Positions 46,301 through 56,236 of a stretch of 64,000 nucleotides of DNA are shown piece by piece. The notes below the pieces were generated by a model. That model was not told the DNA's origin. It did not search any database and was given only the letters and a program-made list of their open reading frames with translations. This stretch comes from Zygnema circumcarinatum. Its lineage: Eukaryota; Streptophyta; Zygnematophyceae; Zygnematales; Zygnemataceae. Position 1 is the stretch's first letter. The number at the start of each line of letters is the position of its first letter. The DNA lies in NCBI GenBank assembly GCA_037447605.1, contig CM074805.1, forward strand, positions 4,242,936-4,306,935, written 5' to 3'. The translations under genes and the position numbers were made by a program.

Positions 46301-47298
46301 AATTTTGATGTTTTGTCGATGACATGAGCGTCCTTAAGCAATCCTTCTGCAGGAAGCTGCAATCTTCATATTTCCAGTCCTCTATACTTGTGAGGTTATA
46401 TGCTTGTCTCAAACTACTCTGGAGATGTTCCATTAGCAAAAAATACATAATGCATTATAGTTTTAGTGATAGGTCTACTTACTCTTGCATGTCAGGCATT
46501 AAATCATGGGCATGTGACCGAGGCAAATTAAACCCAATTTGTTATGCCGCAGCATTATTTTATTTGATAATTGGAACTTTTTAGACACTCTACGCGTGTT
46601 CTTACTCCATTACTTGTACCGGCTTAAGGCAGATGTTGCCACGTAGACATGTAAGCCGTCAATCTGCTGTTACAGTACATGCGGATTGGTGGAATTTCCG
46701 ATGTCAATAGTAGTGCCACGCAGAAAAGCTTATCTGCCCGCGGTGCTTTTTCCAGAAGCAACCCTCATCTGCAGGCTTGCGTGGGCCTACCAAGCATTGC
46801 TTTCCAGAAGGAAACATGGCTCGCGTGCGGAAATGTTTCACTTCATGTTCCTCTTAGGAAAGCTTTCTTGTGCAATGCCTAGGTCCCTGCAATAAACCAA
46901 AAAATCTGTATGTTAGATCTCATGAAGATGAACCCCACTGAATGATAAAGCTTCCATCTGAGTGTTTAATTGACCCACAACACCTGTGGGGGGGTGTGCA
47001 GCATTTGACATACCAAAAGCGCTATGCGCTGGTGAAGTTTGTGATCCGTTTGGCCCGCACCAGTTCCTATCCCCGAACTGTTCTAGCAACAAAGCGGCAG
47101 GACTGGAAGCGCATTGTGGATTGGCTGCAAGAGGAGATTGTGGCTACCCCTTCCCACAGCCCCATAGCAGCTGCGCCTCCTTCCAATGATGATTTCGGCA
47201 GTCCCAACTACTTGCGAAGGACTGCTTCCCTGGAGAATACTCTGACAGTGGCTCGGAACCTCCTCAACTCAATGCCACTCAACTCAATGCCACCATAG
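25398..47298 (+). CDS. USP9X/FAF-type ubiquitin carboxyl-terminal hydrolase
   Basis: A giant cysteine deubiquitinase of the USP9X/USP24 group, which removes ubiquitin from substrates. Exons I am sure of include 25398-26300, 26710-26996, 27263-27368, 27647-27748, 27959-28054, 30239-30456, 37784-38138, 38450-38577, 38742-38983, 39473-39640, 39862-40556, 40813-40939, 41167-41232, 42331-42390, 42560-42646 and 47002-47298. Others lie between. The N-terminal half is helical-repeat-like. A ubiquitin-like domain is at about 32135-32580. The USP domain starts at GYVGLKNAGATCYMNS: catalytic Cys codon 38458-38460, zinc-site CRGCPHR and CEECGKK, and GHYYSY with catalytic His codon 40486-40488. The C-terminal arm matches USP9X in order (SQFLLKCP, then YQKRYALVKF). 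An acidic/Ser-rich insert of about 110 residues sits inside the catalytic domain (40040-40420). The intron 40940-41166 is GC-AG. I am confident of the family; the full exon set is incomplete. Confidence 0.88.
32135..32580 (+). other. Ubiquitin-like domain of the USP9X-like protein
   Basis: Two exons (about 32135-32216 and from 32441) encode YFKVDVHSNEYLALLRQKV and then VMDCPVARVRLVYQGREL, followed by GIQNGTTI. This is the beta-grasp pattern found at the same relative place in USP9X. Confidence 0.7.
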
Positions 47299-49081
47299 CG
47301 AACCTTCTGCAGAGGATGTTCGGCGATCGACTCTAGTATCGGCGGTTGGTTTGACCCGCAAACATGTATAGCACCCACTATTCTTGTGCCTCCAATGTTT
47401 CTTTGTAGGGTAAAGAAAGGTGAGGGCAGAGGGGTCATGCTTGAAGGCCAGCAAACAGCTAGACGTGCGACCTTTTTGAGGTCTCTTGGAGAGATTTGAG
47501 TCTGCTCTAGGAAGATGACCTCATCGGATCCAACAGAAGTCTAGCTCACGTCAATAGGTCTACCAGTCTGGTAGTCTCTCTGTTTCTCTCTCCCCCTCTC
47601 TCTCTCTTTCCCCCCCCCCCCTTTCTCTCTTTCTCTTTCTTTCGCTCTAAGTCTCAGTCCCTCATTGCTGTTGATAAGATTACACGCAAGCCTGTAGGCG
47701 GTCCTCTCCTTCTGTATCTTGTGCCGCTGCTGCCTCTGTACAGTATTAAGGTGAGGCTCCGATCCATGGAGCAATAAAACGCATCGAAGGGTGGCTGCAT
47801 GTCTAGTGTCTCTCCCTCCTCTCCTGTGCTTGCAGCTTTTGCGGCTCCGGTCAACTTTTTGCAGCCTTTTGAGTTTTGAGCCATTTTGGAGTCGATTTCT
47901 TGTTCAACATAATGGTCCTTTCGGAAGTCCCCTGTGGCTTCAGAGAGATGGGAGTGGCAAAGTGGGGGAGCTGTGATTGGAATCTCAGTATCTCCGGGAG
48001 GGATGTGACTAACAGATTGACCCCATTCTGGCGCCTTTCGGTCCATTTTCTGTGTAATGTTGGCGACGTTCATGTATTGAGACAGCATGAAACCTACTCT
48101 TCTATGTTCAGTGTGTAGTTTGCCCGAGGCGTGGCAAAAGCTGGTTGCAAGTTTGCAAGAAATGAAAGAAAAAGGCCCTTAATAAGATGCAGTTGCTGAG
48201 GATATCTTCTAGACTTACTGGGACTAATAGTACTTGGAAAAATCGGGCAATGGAGCATCTTTCGGGTGTTCTAACTAGAGTTAGCATGTGGTCTAGGTGG
48301 GGGTGCAGTATGGTTGCAAGGTTTATAGAGGGGTCCTGCATTGTGTGTGCCGATCCTAATCTGGTTGGCTCAGAGTCTCCGTTTCATGCCGCATTTGCGC
48401 CAATATAGGATGCAATCACATGATGACAACCTAAGACACAACATGAGCATGCTGGATAAAATCATCTCTCATAAGGCAACCTCGCATCTGTCTTGTGTAT
48501 CATTTACTTCAAAGGGATGTAGCATCTGCCATTGTAATCCCTGCAATACGAAGTAAGGCTGCGACATGCTGCATTTCGTCAATTGTGGTTAAGCACAGCC
48601 CTTATCGATGAACGAAGGCCTGCAAAATTCCTCAAACTTCCATCTCCCTGTTTCCTCCGCCAGGGCCCCTCTCGCTCCCGCAATGCACCCTCCCTACCTC
48701 TTGCCGAAGTCTTTGCCCACAGCATGTATCGTCGATAGCCGATACACGATATTTCTATATTTCGATATATCAGTATACTGATGCGGGCGATATATATATG
48801 TAAGATACGCACCGTACGTATGTACGAAACCGCGTCTGTCGGTCGTTGACTCTTTGGGAACGCGGTTGGCACTTATGAAGTTTTCGAGAAAGAGCGAGAG
48901 AGAGAGAGAGAGAGAGCGCTGGGGAGAGGGGTGTGGGAGGCGCTCGGTGCTCTTTGAAGGGAGGGGGGAGGGGGAAGGTGTGAGGGAGGAAGGCTGTGGT
49001 TGGGCCGAAGTAGGGGTTCATAGCGTTTTCTTTTCGTTTTGGATTTTGAGGCCCTTTTACAGTTTGAAGCATCACTTCACC
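47299..49081. other. Intergenic region, USP9X-like / CYSTM gene
   Basis: Holds the USP9X-like 3' UTR, a pyrimidine-rich stretch with a C10 run near 47580-47640, and the CYSTM promoter side. A TATA-like GATATATATATG is near 48788, and a GA repeat is at 48893-48917. No other gene is recognised. Confidence 0.6.
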
Positions 49082-49970
49082 ATGGGCGAGAGTGATCCTC
49101 CTCCGCCAGTGAGCGCACCGCCGATGTACGATGCGAAAGCTGAAGGAAGTATGTAGCTTCTCACCTGCTGATGATTGCTTTTCGTCTTTCTCCAAAGTGG
49201 TGAAAGTAGCTAACTTCTCGAGTGACAAGTTACATCGTTGCTTGCTCAGGTTTGCTTTTAGAAAGGAGCGGAGGTTTCTTCCAATGCGTGCCTACATTTC
49301 TCCTGAGATTCCTCCCTCTTTCCTTTCACCGTCTGCCTGCTTATACTCGTATAAAGTAGTCCGCGAGCCTGTGATTAACTTGACTCGATCTCCATCACAT
49401 TAATAACTCGTGGTTTTTTGGAAACCCTGACTCTTGCAGGTGCACCTCCCATGAAGGACCCTGTCCAAGGCTACCCTGCACCACCTCAAGCTGCTTCCCA
49501 CTACCCCTACCCGCCTCCTCCTCCGGGATATCCTCCCCAACAATATGGCCCCCCTCCTCCCGGCTATGGCCCCCCTCCTCCCGGCTATGGCCCCCCTCCT
49601 CCTGGCTATGGCCCCCCTGGGGCGTACGGATATGGTCCGGGACCGACCTATGGCAATGTCGGACCTCCTCCTCCTCGGGTTGTGGTTGTCGAGCGCAGAG
49701 ACAACCAGGCAGACGATTGCTGTGTTGGCTGGTGAACCCTAAAAGCCCGTTCTGTTTTTGTGCTGTTCACTTGCTTGTTTTTTGGGACCAGTGGAAGGCG
49801 GAGCACTTGCTTGCGCGTGCGTTTAGATGACGGCAATGTTACGCAAATAGGTGTTTGGAAGGAGAAAAGTGGGAGCTGAACATCTTCGTCTAACATGGAG
49901 CTTTGGTTGTGTTGTGATGCGCAGCTTGGGAGCATTGCTTTGCTGTTGCGCACTAGAAGCTTTGTTTTGA
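49082..49970 (+). CDS. CYSTM-type proline-rich membrane-associated protein
   Basis: CYSTM proteins are small tail-anchored proteins linked to stress tolerance; they have a Pro/Gly/Tyr-rich soluble part and a Cys-rich C-terminal membrane module. Exons: 49082-49148, 49440-49731 and 49925-49970, total 134 aa. The start has good CACCATGGG context. Residues 1-35 are acidic and Pro-rich, followed by GYPPQQY and three YGPPPPG units from a 21-bp DNA repeat (49550-49615). PPPPRVVVVERRDNQADDCC follows. The last exon adds the tail CLGALLCCCALEALF after a TGC codon split by the intron. Reading straight through the donor at 49732 would stop after CCVGW and lose the module. Family assignment is by pattern; length and tail fit it well. 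Confidence 0.85.
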
Positions 49971-50691
49971 GTTCACCGGCGGTCCAGTGCGGTGTGCTTG
50001 TATGCGGTGCTCAAGGCTGCTCCTGCTTGACAGGTATCGCCAAGCTTTCGGCGGATGTATATGTTCATATAGGGTAACTTCGACGAGAGTTACACCTTCA
50101 TGTATGTAAAATAGTGTTAGTCTGCGGGTCAGATGTTTGCATCCTATGAGAGGCTAAAGTAGCTCACGGTGTTTGTTAATATAAGCAGATTTAAAATAAG
50201 CTGTGGCCCTGTTCAGTTTTAAGGATGAAGGGGACATACAGACAGGCGGAAGTGGCCTTGTCTCTTTGGAAGGGAAAGTAATTAGCGAGCTCTGCTTTGT
50301 GGTATCGCATTTGATGCCAGACTTTCCAGAGACTAATTTTTTTTTAGCGAGAACTGTAAAGTATACATTTAACTTGTTCATTTCAAGATGGCTCTCTTTG
50401 GATGTTGTCATTGGTATCAATTCTGAGAGAGATTCTTACGGTGATGGTGGTAATGATCTCGATTCCACCGCTTGATCTGGATCGTAAGGCTTGGTAAAAA
50501 AAATGTCGAAATGTACTCCTTTTGCAAATTTCTGCACCTTGAGTTCGTCATGTTGCAAACGTCGGCCAGCTTCAATTCCATTCTTTTACATTTTTTAAAT
50601 GAATCGTTTTTACTCACACTGACCTTGTATCAAACTAAAAAAAGATCTAAACATGTGTGATACAAATTATACTAATTCGAAAAACTTTACA

Positions 50692-50728
50692 TTTGATGGC
50701 ATCGCCGTCGTGAGATCAATGCCACATC
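50692..50728 (+). repeat. Left arm of a long inverted repeat flanking the rhomboid gene
   Basis: A 37-bp arm starting TTTGATGGCATC and ending GATCAATGCCACATC. Its reverse complement occurs at 53744-53783 and matches at every base apart from one 3-nt insertion there. Confidence 0.85.
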
Positions 50729-51064
50729 TCCTTCTTAAAAATCCAAAACATTGTTTTGCAATTTAAGCACAGAGTAACTAGTCTAGTAAAGAAGATTTGA
50801 AGCTTGGTTAGTTTACCGTCCCCTAATTTACAGAGCAATTTCAAGCACAACACTCGCCAGGCCGCGCTGTCACATCGTTGATCGATAAACTTCGTTGCAA
50901 AAGTGCCTTTCCTTACGCTACAGAATTCAGCACTCTCATAACCTCTTAATAACGAAAACAGGGAAACAGTTTGACCCTAACATGTTTCTAACTGAGCATA
51001 GAAACACGGAACGGGTACATGTAATTGAGTGTGTGCACCAAAGCTCGCTCGGGCTTCCTACCCT

Positions 51065-51102
51065 GACCCTAATTATTTTGCCAACCCTAATAGCCCTAAT
51101 CC
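51065..51102 (+). promoter_or_regulatory. Telo-box-like CCCTAA cluster upstream of the rhomboid gene
   Basis: Four CCCTAA-type units (GACCCTAA, AACCCTAA, AGCCCTAA and a degenerate one) lie about 175-210 bp before the ATG. They resemble plant telo-boxes. Confidence 0.5.
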
Positions 51103-51276
51103 TCCGCTTCCAGAATTCTTGCGAATGTCATTATCGAGTTGCTATCTCCCCGGCAGTCAGCCCGCGCGAGAGAGAGAGAGAGGCATTGCCATCTTACAAG
51201 TCACAACGCAGAGCTCTCCCTCTACTGCCACTTTTACTCTTTCTCCAGCCTCCATTAGCAGCGCTGCAGAGTAAGG

Positions 51277-53382
51277 ATGGGGAAGCCCTTGTTTCTGGAA
51301 ATGGTCGAAAAACCCGTCACAAGTGTGCTCATCGCCGCCTGCTGCGGCATTTGGCTGTACATCCAGGCAAGTTCTCAGCGCGAGAGAGGGAGAGGGGGGA
51401 GTGGGAGACGGAGAGGGGGAGGGAGAGGGAGGAGGGGAAGGGGAGGGGGAGGGAGAGAGAGAGAGGGAGAGGGAGAGGAGGTGGTGGGTGACAAGAGGGG
51501 AGACAGAGTGGAAAGGAGGCATATGGCAGGAAGGAAGAGGGCTAAAGGCGGAAGAGACGAGTTTCGAGAAAGCAGAGGCATTTATAAGTGAAGCGTTACA
51601 GTTGATGAGCCTCTTCACTTTTCTACTCTCTCTTTACCAGTTTTTTACCACACCCCTGCATTCCCAGCTATGCCATGTGTTAAAGGGAAGTTAGAAAAAC
51701 CCTATGCAAAATATGTAAGCCATACCATCCTTCAGTTATCCGACATTCACGCCTTGTTAACTCATTGTGACAAGCTGTTGGTATTCACCCAAGCTGCATG
51801 GAACCAAGAAAATTTCTTCCTGAAGGCCAATGAACAGCATGACTCTTCCAGTCATGATTGCATTCATGCCTTCTCTGGTTTATGGTGTCTAAGTCCAAAA
51901 TTCCCAGACTGTCGTTGAGTAGAGCCAGCCAATTTGAAGTTCCTGCTGGAATCATTTTGCCAAACAACACAAAATGCTGAGTTGTGCCCACAGAATCTTC
52001 GTCGTTTGAAACCCATGTCCGTACTTTTTCCTTGCCGAAAAATTAAACGAATGGAACTGCTCGATGCGTTCAAGCAACAGCAAGAGGGACTGTCGATGTA
52101 ACGCCGAGGAATGAAAAGTTCGCTTGATATGGCGATGTCGTTGAAGCTGACTCTGTGTACATAGTCAACGTTATAGAGTAGTCAAAAGCCACTGGCATCT
52201 GTGGAAACTGCTGAAACCTCTGAAACTGCTGAGACACAGGACACATGTGGGCGGCTCATGGTCTCTGTTCTGTGCTGCTCGTTGCCTCCCTGGTGTTCAT
52301 GTCCTGCAGTGCCACGTGTCCCTCTGCGCAGAAGAAGGGCGTGGGCTACAGCGACGTGGGCATCAGCTATGAGGCGGTCATGGGGGCAGGCCAGCATTGG
52401 CGCCTCCTCTCAGCCGCTCTCTCCCACATAAGTCCTTTGCACCTGCTGCTCAACATGAGTGCTCTGTGGAGTCTGGGAGTGGTGGAGCAGCTCGGGACTG
52501 TGGGGATGGGCTCCTTGTACTATGTGGAGTACACGTTGGTCCTGATCATTGCTTCAGGGCTGCTCATGCTGGCCATGTATCACGTGCTCATCTTCACATT
52601 CAGGTGCTGCAGCAACACTGAGCAAGAATTCAGCTGATACATGAGGGTTTTTTGCAAAAAAAAAACCCTTCTTCTATGTCGTGAAGAAATGTTTGCATGT
52701 GCCTGTTTAGGGGTTGAGGAGCGCTGTCAGACTTTCAGGCCCTCCTTGTAGCCCGCTACGATTCGCATTTTTAGCCGTTTTTTATGTTTTGGGGTTTGGT
52801 TGCAGGTTGGAACATTATAAACGAGTCGTTGCGGTTGGCTATTCAGCTGTTGTATTTGGCTGGATGACAATTCTGGCAGTGAAACAGCCCGTGGGAAAGC
52901 TGCAGCTGTTCGGAGTGATCCCCCTTCCTGTCCATTTGGCGCCATTTGAGTCTCTCATTCTCACATCCCTCATTGTTCCGCAAGCTTCCTTTATTGGACA
53001 TCTTGCGGGCATTATTGCAGGGTATCTGATTGGCTGGAATGTAATTCAGGTATGCTCACATGCGAGTTAGTGTACCCACCCCTTTGGAGTCATGCAGAGG
53101 AGCAATGAGACCAAAGCAGTCAGACCTTTTGTATTCGGTTGAGGCTTGAAGGTTCTGTTTGTTCACTGTGCTTTGCTTTGCTTCGTCTTGCAGGGTATCA
53201 ATATCTACTGGCTCCTCATTTTCGTTATTTGGCTAGGCGTTGCGTTCATCTTCAGTCTCAAGCAGAGTGGATTTTTGGAACTTCCCTTCATTCAAATTGA
53301 ACCTGTTGCTGATGCCGCACTGGTCCCCCTCCCACCTCCCGCAAGAATACCTCCGCCACCATCAGGGCATGAGGCTGTATAG
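51277..53382 (+). CDS. Rhomboid-family intramembrane protease (RBL13-like)
   Basis: Rhomboids are serine proteases that cut substrates inside membranes. Exons: 51277-51366, 52332-52603, 52806-53049 and 53194-53382, total 264 aa with all phases consistent. The N-terminus MGKPLFLEMVEKPVTSVLIA matches the plant RBL13 group as I recall it. HWRLLSAALSHISPLHLLLN and MSALWSLGVVEQLG follow. The catalytic Ser is in VGYSAVVFGWMT (codon 52843-52845) and the His in ASFIGHLAGIIAGYLIGW (codon 52999-53001), so the dyad is present. About six hydrophobic segments are visible. The Pro-rich tail after FIQIEPVADAAL is probably cytosolic. The first intron (51367-52331) has a GC donor (CAG/GCAAGT) and a long G/A-rich run. 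The target membrane is not clear. Confidence 0.9.
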
Positions 53383-53743
53383 AGTAGGGAAGTGGGGAGG
53401 AGGAAGAGGGGGGGTGGGGGGCTGGGGGGGCTTAATGGCAGGGGAGGGGGGGGGGACATTTTTGACGGGTATTTGCATGTGAATTTGTAAATTTTGGTGT
53501 CCTGCATGGCAGCATAAAAGCTTAGTAGGTCGATGCCACGGCTCCTCATCTGAAAGCGGTGGAAGTGTGAAGTAGGTCTGCAGAGGTGCAGGGTTTAGGA
53601 CTTAGCTTTCGAACAGGTTGATATGAAACGGTACGAAGTGGGTGGGTTGTAACCACGAGGAGGGCCTGCACCCAACCCATGATTAGCGTTTCACGGACGG
53701 TTTTCTTTCTTTCATATGATGACGGGGATGATGATGATGACAT

Positions 53744-53783
53744 GATGTGGCATTGATCTCACGACGGCGGTGATGCCATCAAA
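53744..53783 (-). repeat. Right arm of a long inverted repeat flanking the rhomboid gene
   Basis: Reverse complement of the arm at 50692-50728 with a 3-nt insertion (GCATCACCGCC instead of GCATCGCC). A degenerate third copy in direct orientation is at about 54098-54131. Confidence 0.85.
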
Positions 53784-53929
53784 CGTACATGGACAAAATC
53801 ATCATCATGGGGAACCACGAGGAACTAACTGGGCTCAAAGGACCCAAGGACAAACGAAAAAAAGCTAGGAGCGAAAAACTACGCCTAGGTTCAAGAACGC
53901 TTCAAGCCATCCCTCCAAGCAGCCGGGGT

Positions 53930-54058
53930 GGTCCAATGGTTGCAGTCATTGGCATTGGTTGGCTGGGTAGCCAATCAATGGTTGGGTGGGGCAGGAATCA
54001 ATGGTCCAATGGTTGCAGTCATTGGCAATGGTTGGCTTGGTAGCCAGCCAATGGTTGC
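53930..54058 (+). repeat. CCAAT-rich tandem repeat, 73-bp period, about 1.8 copies
   Basis: Copies start at GGTCCAATGGTTGCAGTCAT, at 53930 and 54003. Each copy holds several CCAAT or ATTGG words on both strands. It lies about 700-830 bp upstream of FTHFS. Confidence 0.8.
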
Positions 54059-54391
54059 AACAACCCTTGCAAAGGCCACACCACCAACATCATTTTTCAT
54101 TTGATCCTCCTCGCGATCGTGAGATCAATGCAATGCGACCGTGAGATCAATGCAATGCGACTACTTCCATAGACGGAAGTGATGGCACTTCCATACATTT
54201 GTTGCGTTGCCTAGAGGCAATGCTTTGTCGTCGTGTTCGGTTCGTACCAAACATTAGTAAAGGGCATTTTCGGGATCGATTGGTTGAAAAAATGGGGTAT
54301 TCAATGATACGCCAATAATAAAACGTCACGTGGACCTCGTCGCGAAGAGGAAATCGTACGGCCAGAAGAGCTGTACGGCGACTAGTGTCGG

Positions 54392-54422
54392 TTGTCGCCA
54401 CGTAACTGCCACGTGGCGACAA
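54392..54422. promoter_or_regulatory. G-box palindrome, 12-bp arms, upstream of FTHFS
   Basis: TTGTCGCCACGT, a 7-nt spacer AACTGCC, then ACGTGGCGACAA: perfect 12-bp arms. The right side contains CACGTG (54410-54415). Other CACGTG cores are at 54327-54332 and 54593-54598. It lies about 340-365 bp before the ATG. Confidence 0.6.
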
Positions 54423-54757
54423 TAACACGTCCCGGCAGCATTAACCATTTTCAACCGTCCGATGGTCCCATCCCGCAAGTGTGAACTATATCCGCCGTTG
54501 CTCACACATGCCAAACAATGACCTGCGCTTCTCGCACGGGCGAAGCGTGAACCGCCGCCCCCTGCTCAGAAATTCCGTCCCAAAGGGAACGCCACGTGCC
54601 GCCCTCTCTCCCTCTCGCTCTCTCCCCCTCTCTCTCACTCCCGCTTGCCTTTCCCTCCCGTTCTCTCGCTCTCCCTCCCTCGCTCACTCTCCCTCCCTCT
54701 CCTTCTCTCGCTTTCTTTCCCTCTCTTTCTCTCTCTTGCTGTGTGTGTGTGTCAGCC

Positions 54758-56204
54758 ATGGCGGCGACCGTGAGGAGGCTGCAGGTGGCGACGCCCGTCC
54801 CTGCAGACATTGAGATTGCGCAGTCCGTGGAGCCTCTCCCGATAGCGCGCGTGGCCGAGGCGGCGGGGCTCCTGCCGGAGGAGTGCGAGCCCTACGGCTA
54901 CACCAAAGCGAAGGTGTGGATGGACGCGCCTCTGCTTTCAGAGCTGCCATGACCTCTCCTCCTCCTCCTCCTCCTCCTGCCTCTCTCCTTCCTCTCTCCC
55001 TCCTCTCCCTCCTCATCCTCCTCCCTCCAATTGCTCTTTGGCCACTTTCATCTCTGCTCCTGAACCGCCTGCAACATTTTTCTAAGGTATTTTCTGTAGG
55101 CGTCTGAGCAGGGACTGTTCCCTTCTCCTCTGCTTCCTCCGCTTACTTCTTTCTGTCCTCTATGCAGGTCTCGTTGAAGGTGCGAGAGCGGCTGCGCGAG
55201 CAGGAGGACGGGCGCTATGTGGTGGTGGCTGGCATCACTCCCACCCCCCTTGGCGAGGGCAAGTCCACCACCACTGTGGGCCTGAGCCAGGCTCTTGGAG
55301 CGCATCTCAATGAGAAGGTGAGAGAGGGAGGAGCAGGATCAGGGGCAGGGGCAGGTTGTTCTTCCAAGAAAAAAATGTTTTCAAATGTGTTGACTCTACT
55401 TTTTAGAACGCGTTCCGAATTTAATATGGAAAACAAGGGATATTTTTTTACGGCCATCCCGACGAAGTCCATAGCAGTTACAAAGAAAGTGCGGAGTACG
55501 TTTAGCTCTTAGTCAAATTAGTCAATTTTAGGTTAACCAATTTCTGCTAAGTCGAATTCTTTTTGCGCAACCCCGTGCCATAACTTTCTCTGAAGTAGTC
55601 GGACTTGCAAGGCGGTTTGGGATTCTCTAGTACGGATGCAATGTCGGTTCCTACACATCAAAAGAAAATGAAAGAGATATTTTGCAATTATTCAAACGGC
55701 TCAATAGTCTGGAACTCAGCCAGTTATCGCGGATAAAATTGGATTCTTCAAATAACGCATTTAAGTAAAATCAATTTTCTGAAGATAAGTTGCGAGTATG
55801 GAGTTCTGGCATTTCCTTATTTCACAGTGTGACCACGTTCTTTTTGCTCGCGCATTGGGACTCTTATGCTTGAGGGAGAGGCGCTTGAGAAAGGTCCTTC
55901 TAGTGCAAGAGAAGAGTGAAGTTAGAAGTCATGCAGATATTGGCATTGTAGGGCTGGGCATGAAGGCAGACATATGCAAACCGATCAACTTCCGAACATT
56001 CTGAAAACCGGAATGCCTACACATAGCCTGTAAGCGTTTTTTAAACGATGAAAACCCTGAAGCTGACATAAGCCATGCTTGCAGGTGTTCACATGTCTTC
56101 GCCAGCCCAGCCAAGGGCCCACTTTTGGTATAAAAGGAGGGGCTGCAGGAGGAGGGTACAGCCAAGTCATTCCCATGGAAGAGTTCAATCTCCACCTCAC
56201 CGGA

Positions 56205-56236
<32 letters not shown>

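Larger units (their letters stand above)
49971..51276. other. Intergenic region, CYSTM / rhomboid
   Basis: No gene recognised. It contains the left arm of an inverted repeat (50692-50728), telo-box-like CCCTAA units (51065-51102) and a short GA repeat (51170-51181) close to the rhomboid start. Confidence 0.6.
53383..54757. promoter_or_regulatory. Intergenic/promoter region, rhomboid / FTHFS
   Basis: No gene recognised. It holds a G run (53395-53455), the right inverted-repeat arm (53744-53783), a 73-bp-period CCAAT-rich tandem repeat, a duplicated CGTGAGATCAATGCAATG unit (54118-54157), several CACGTG cores and a long pyrimidine patch (54600-54740) just before the FTHFS start. Confidence 0.65.

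Noticed and set aside
51277-51591. 104-aa protein starting at the rhomboid ATG and reading into an Arg/Gly-rich tail
   Set aside because: The tail is translation of the G/A-rich intron. The family join to exon 2 at 52332 is in phase and conserved.
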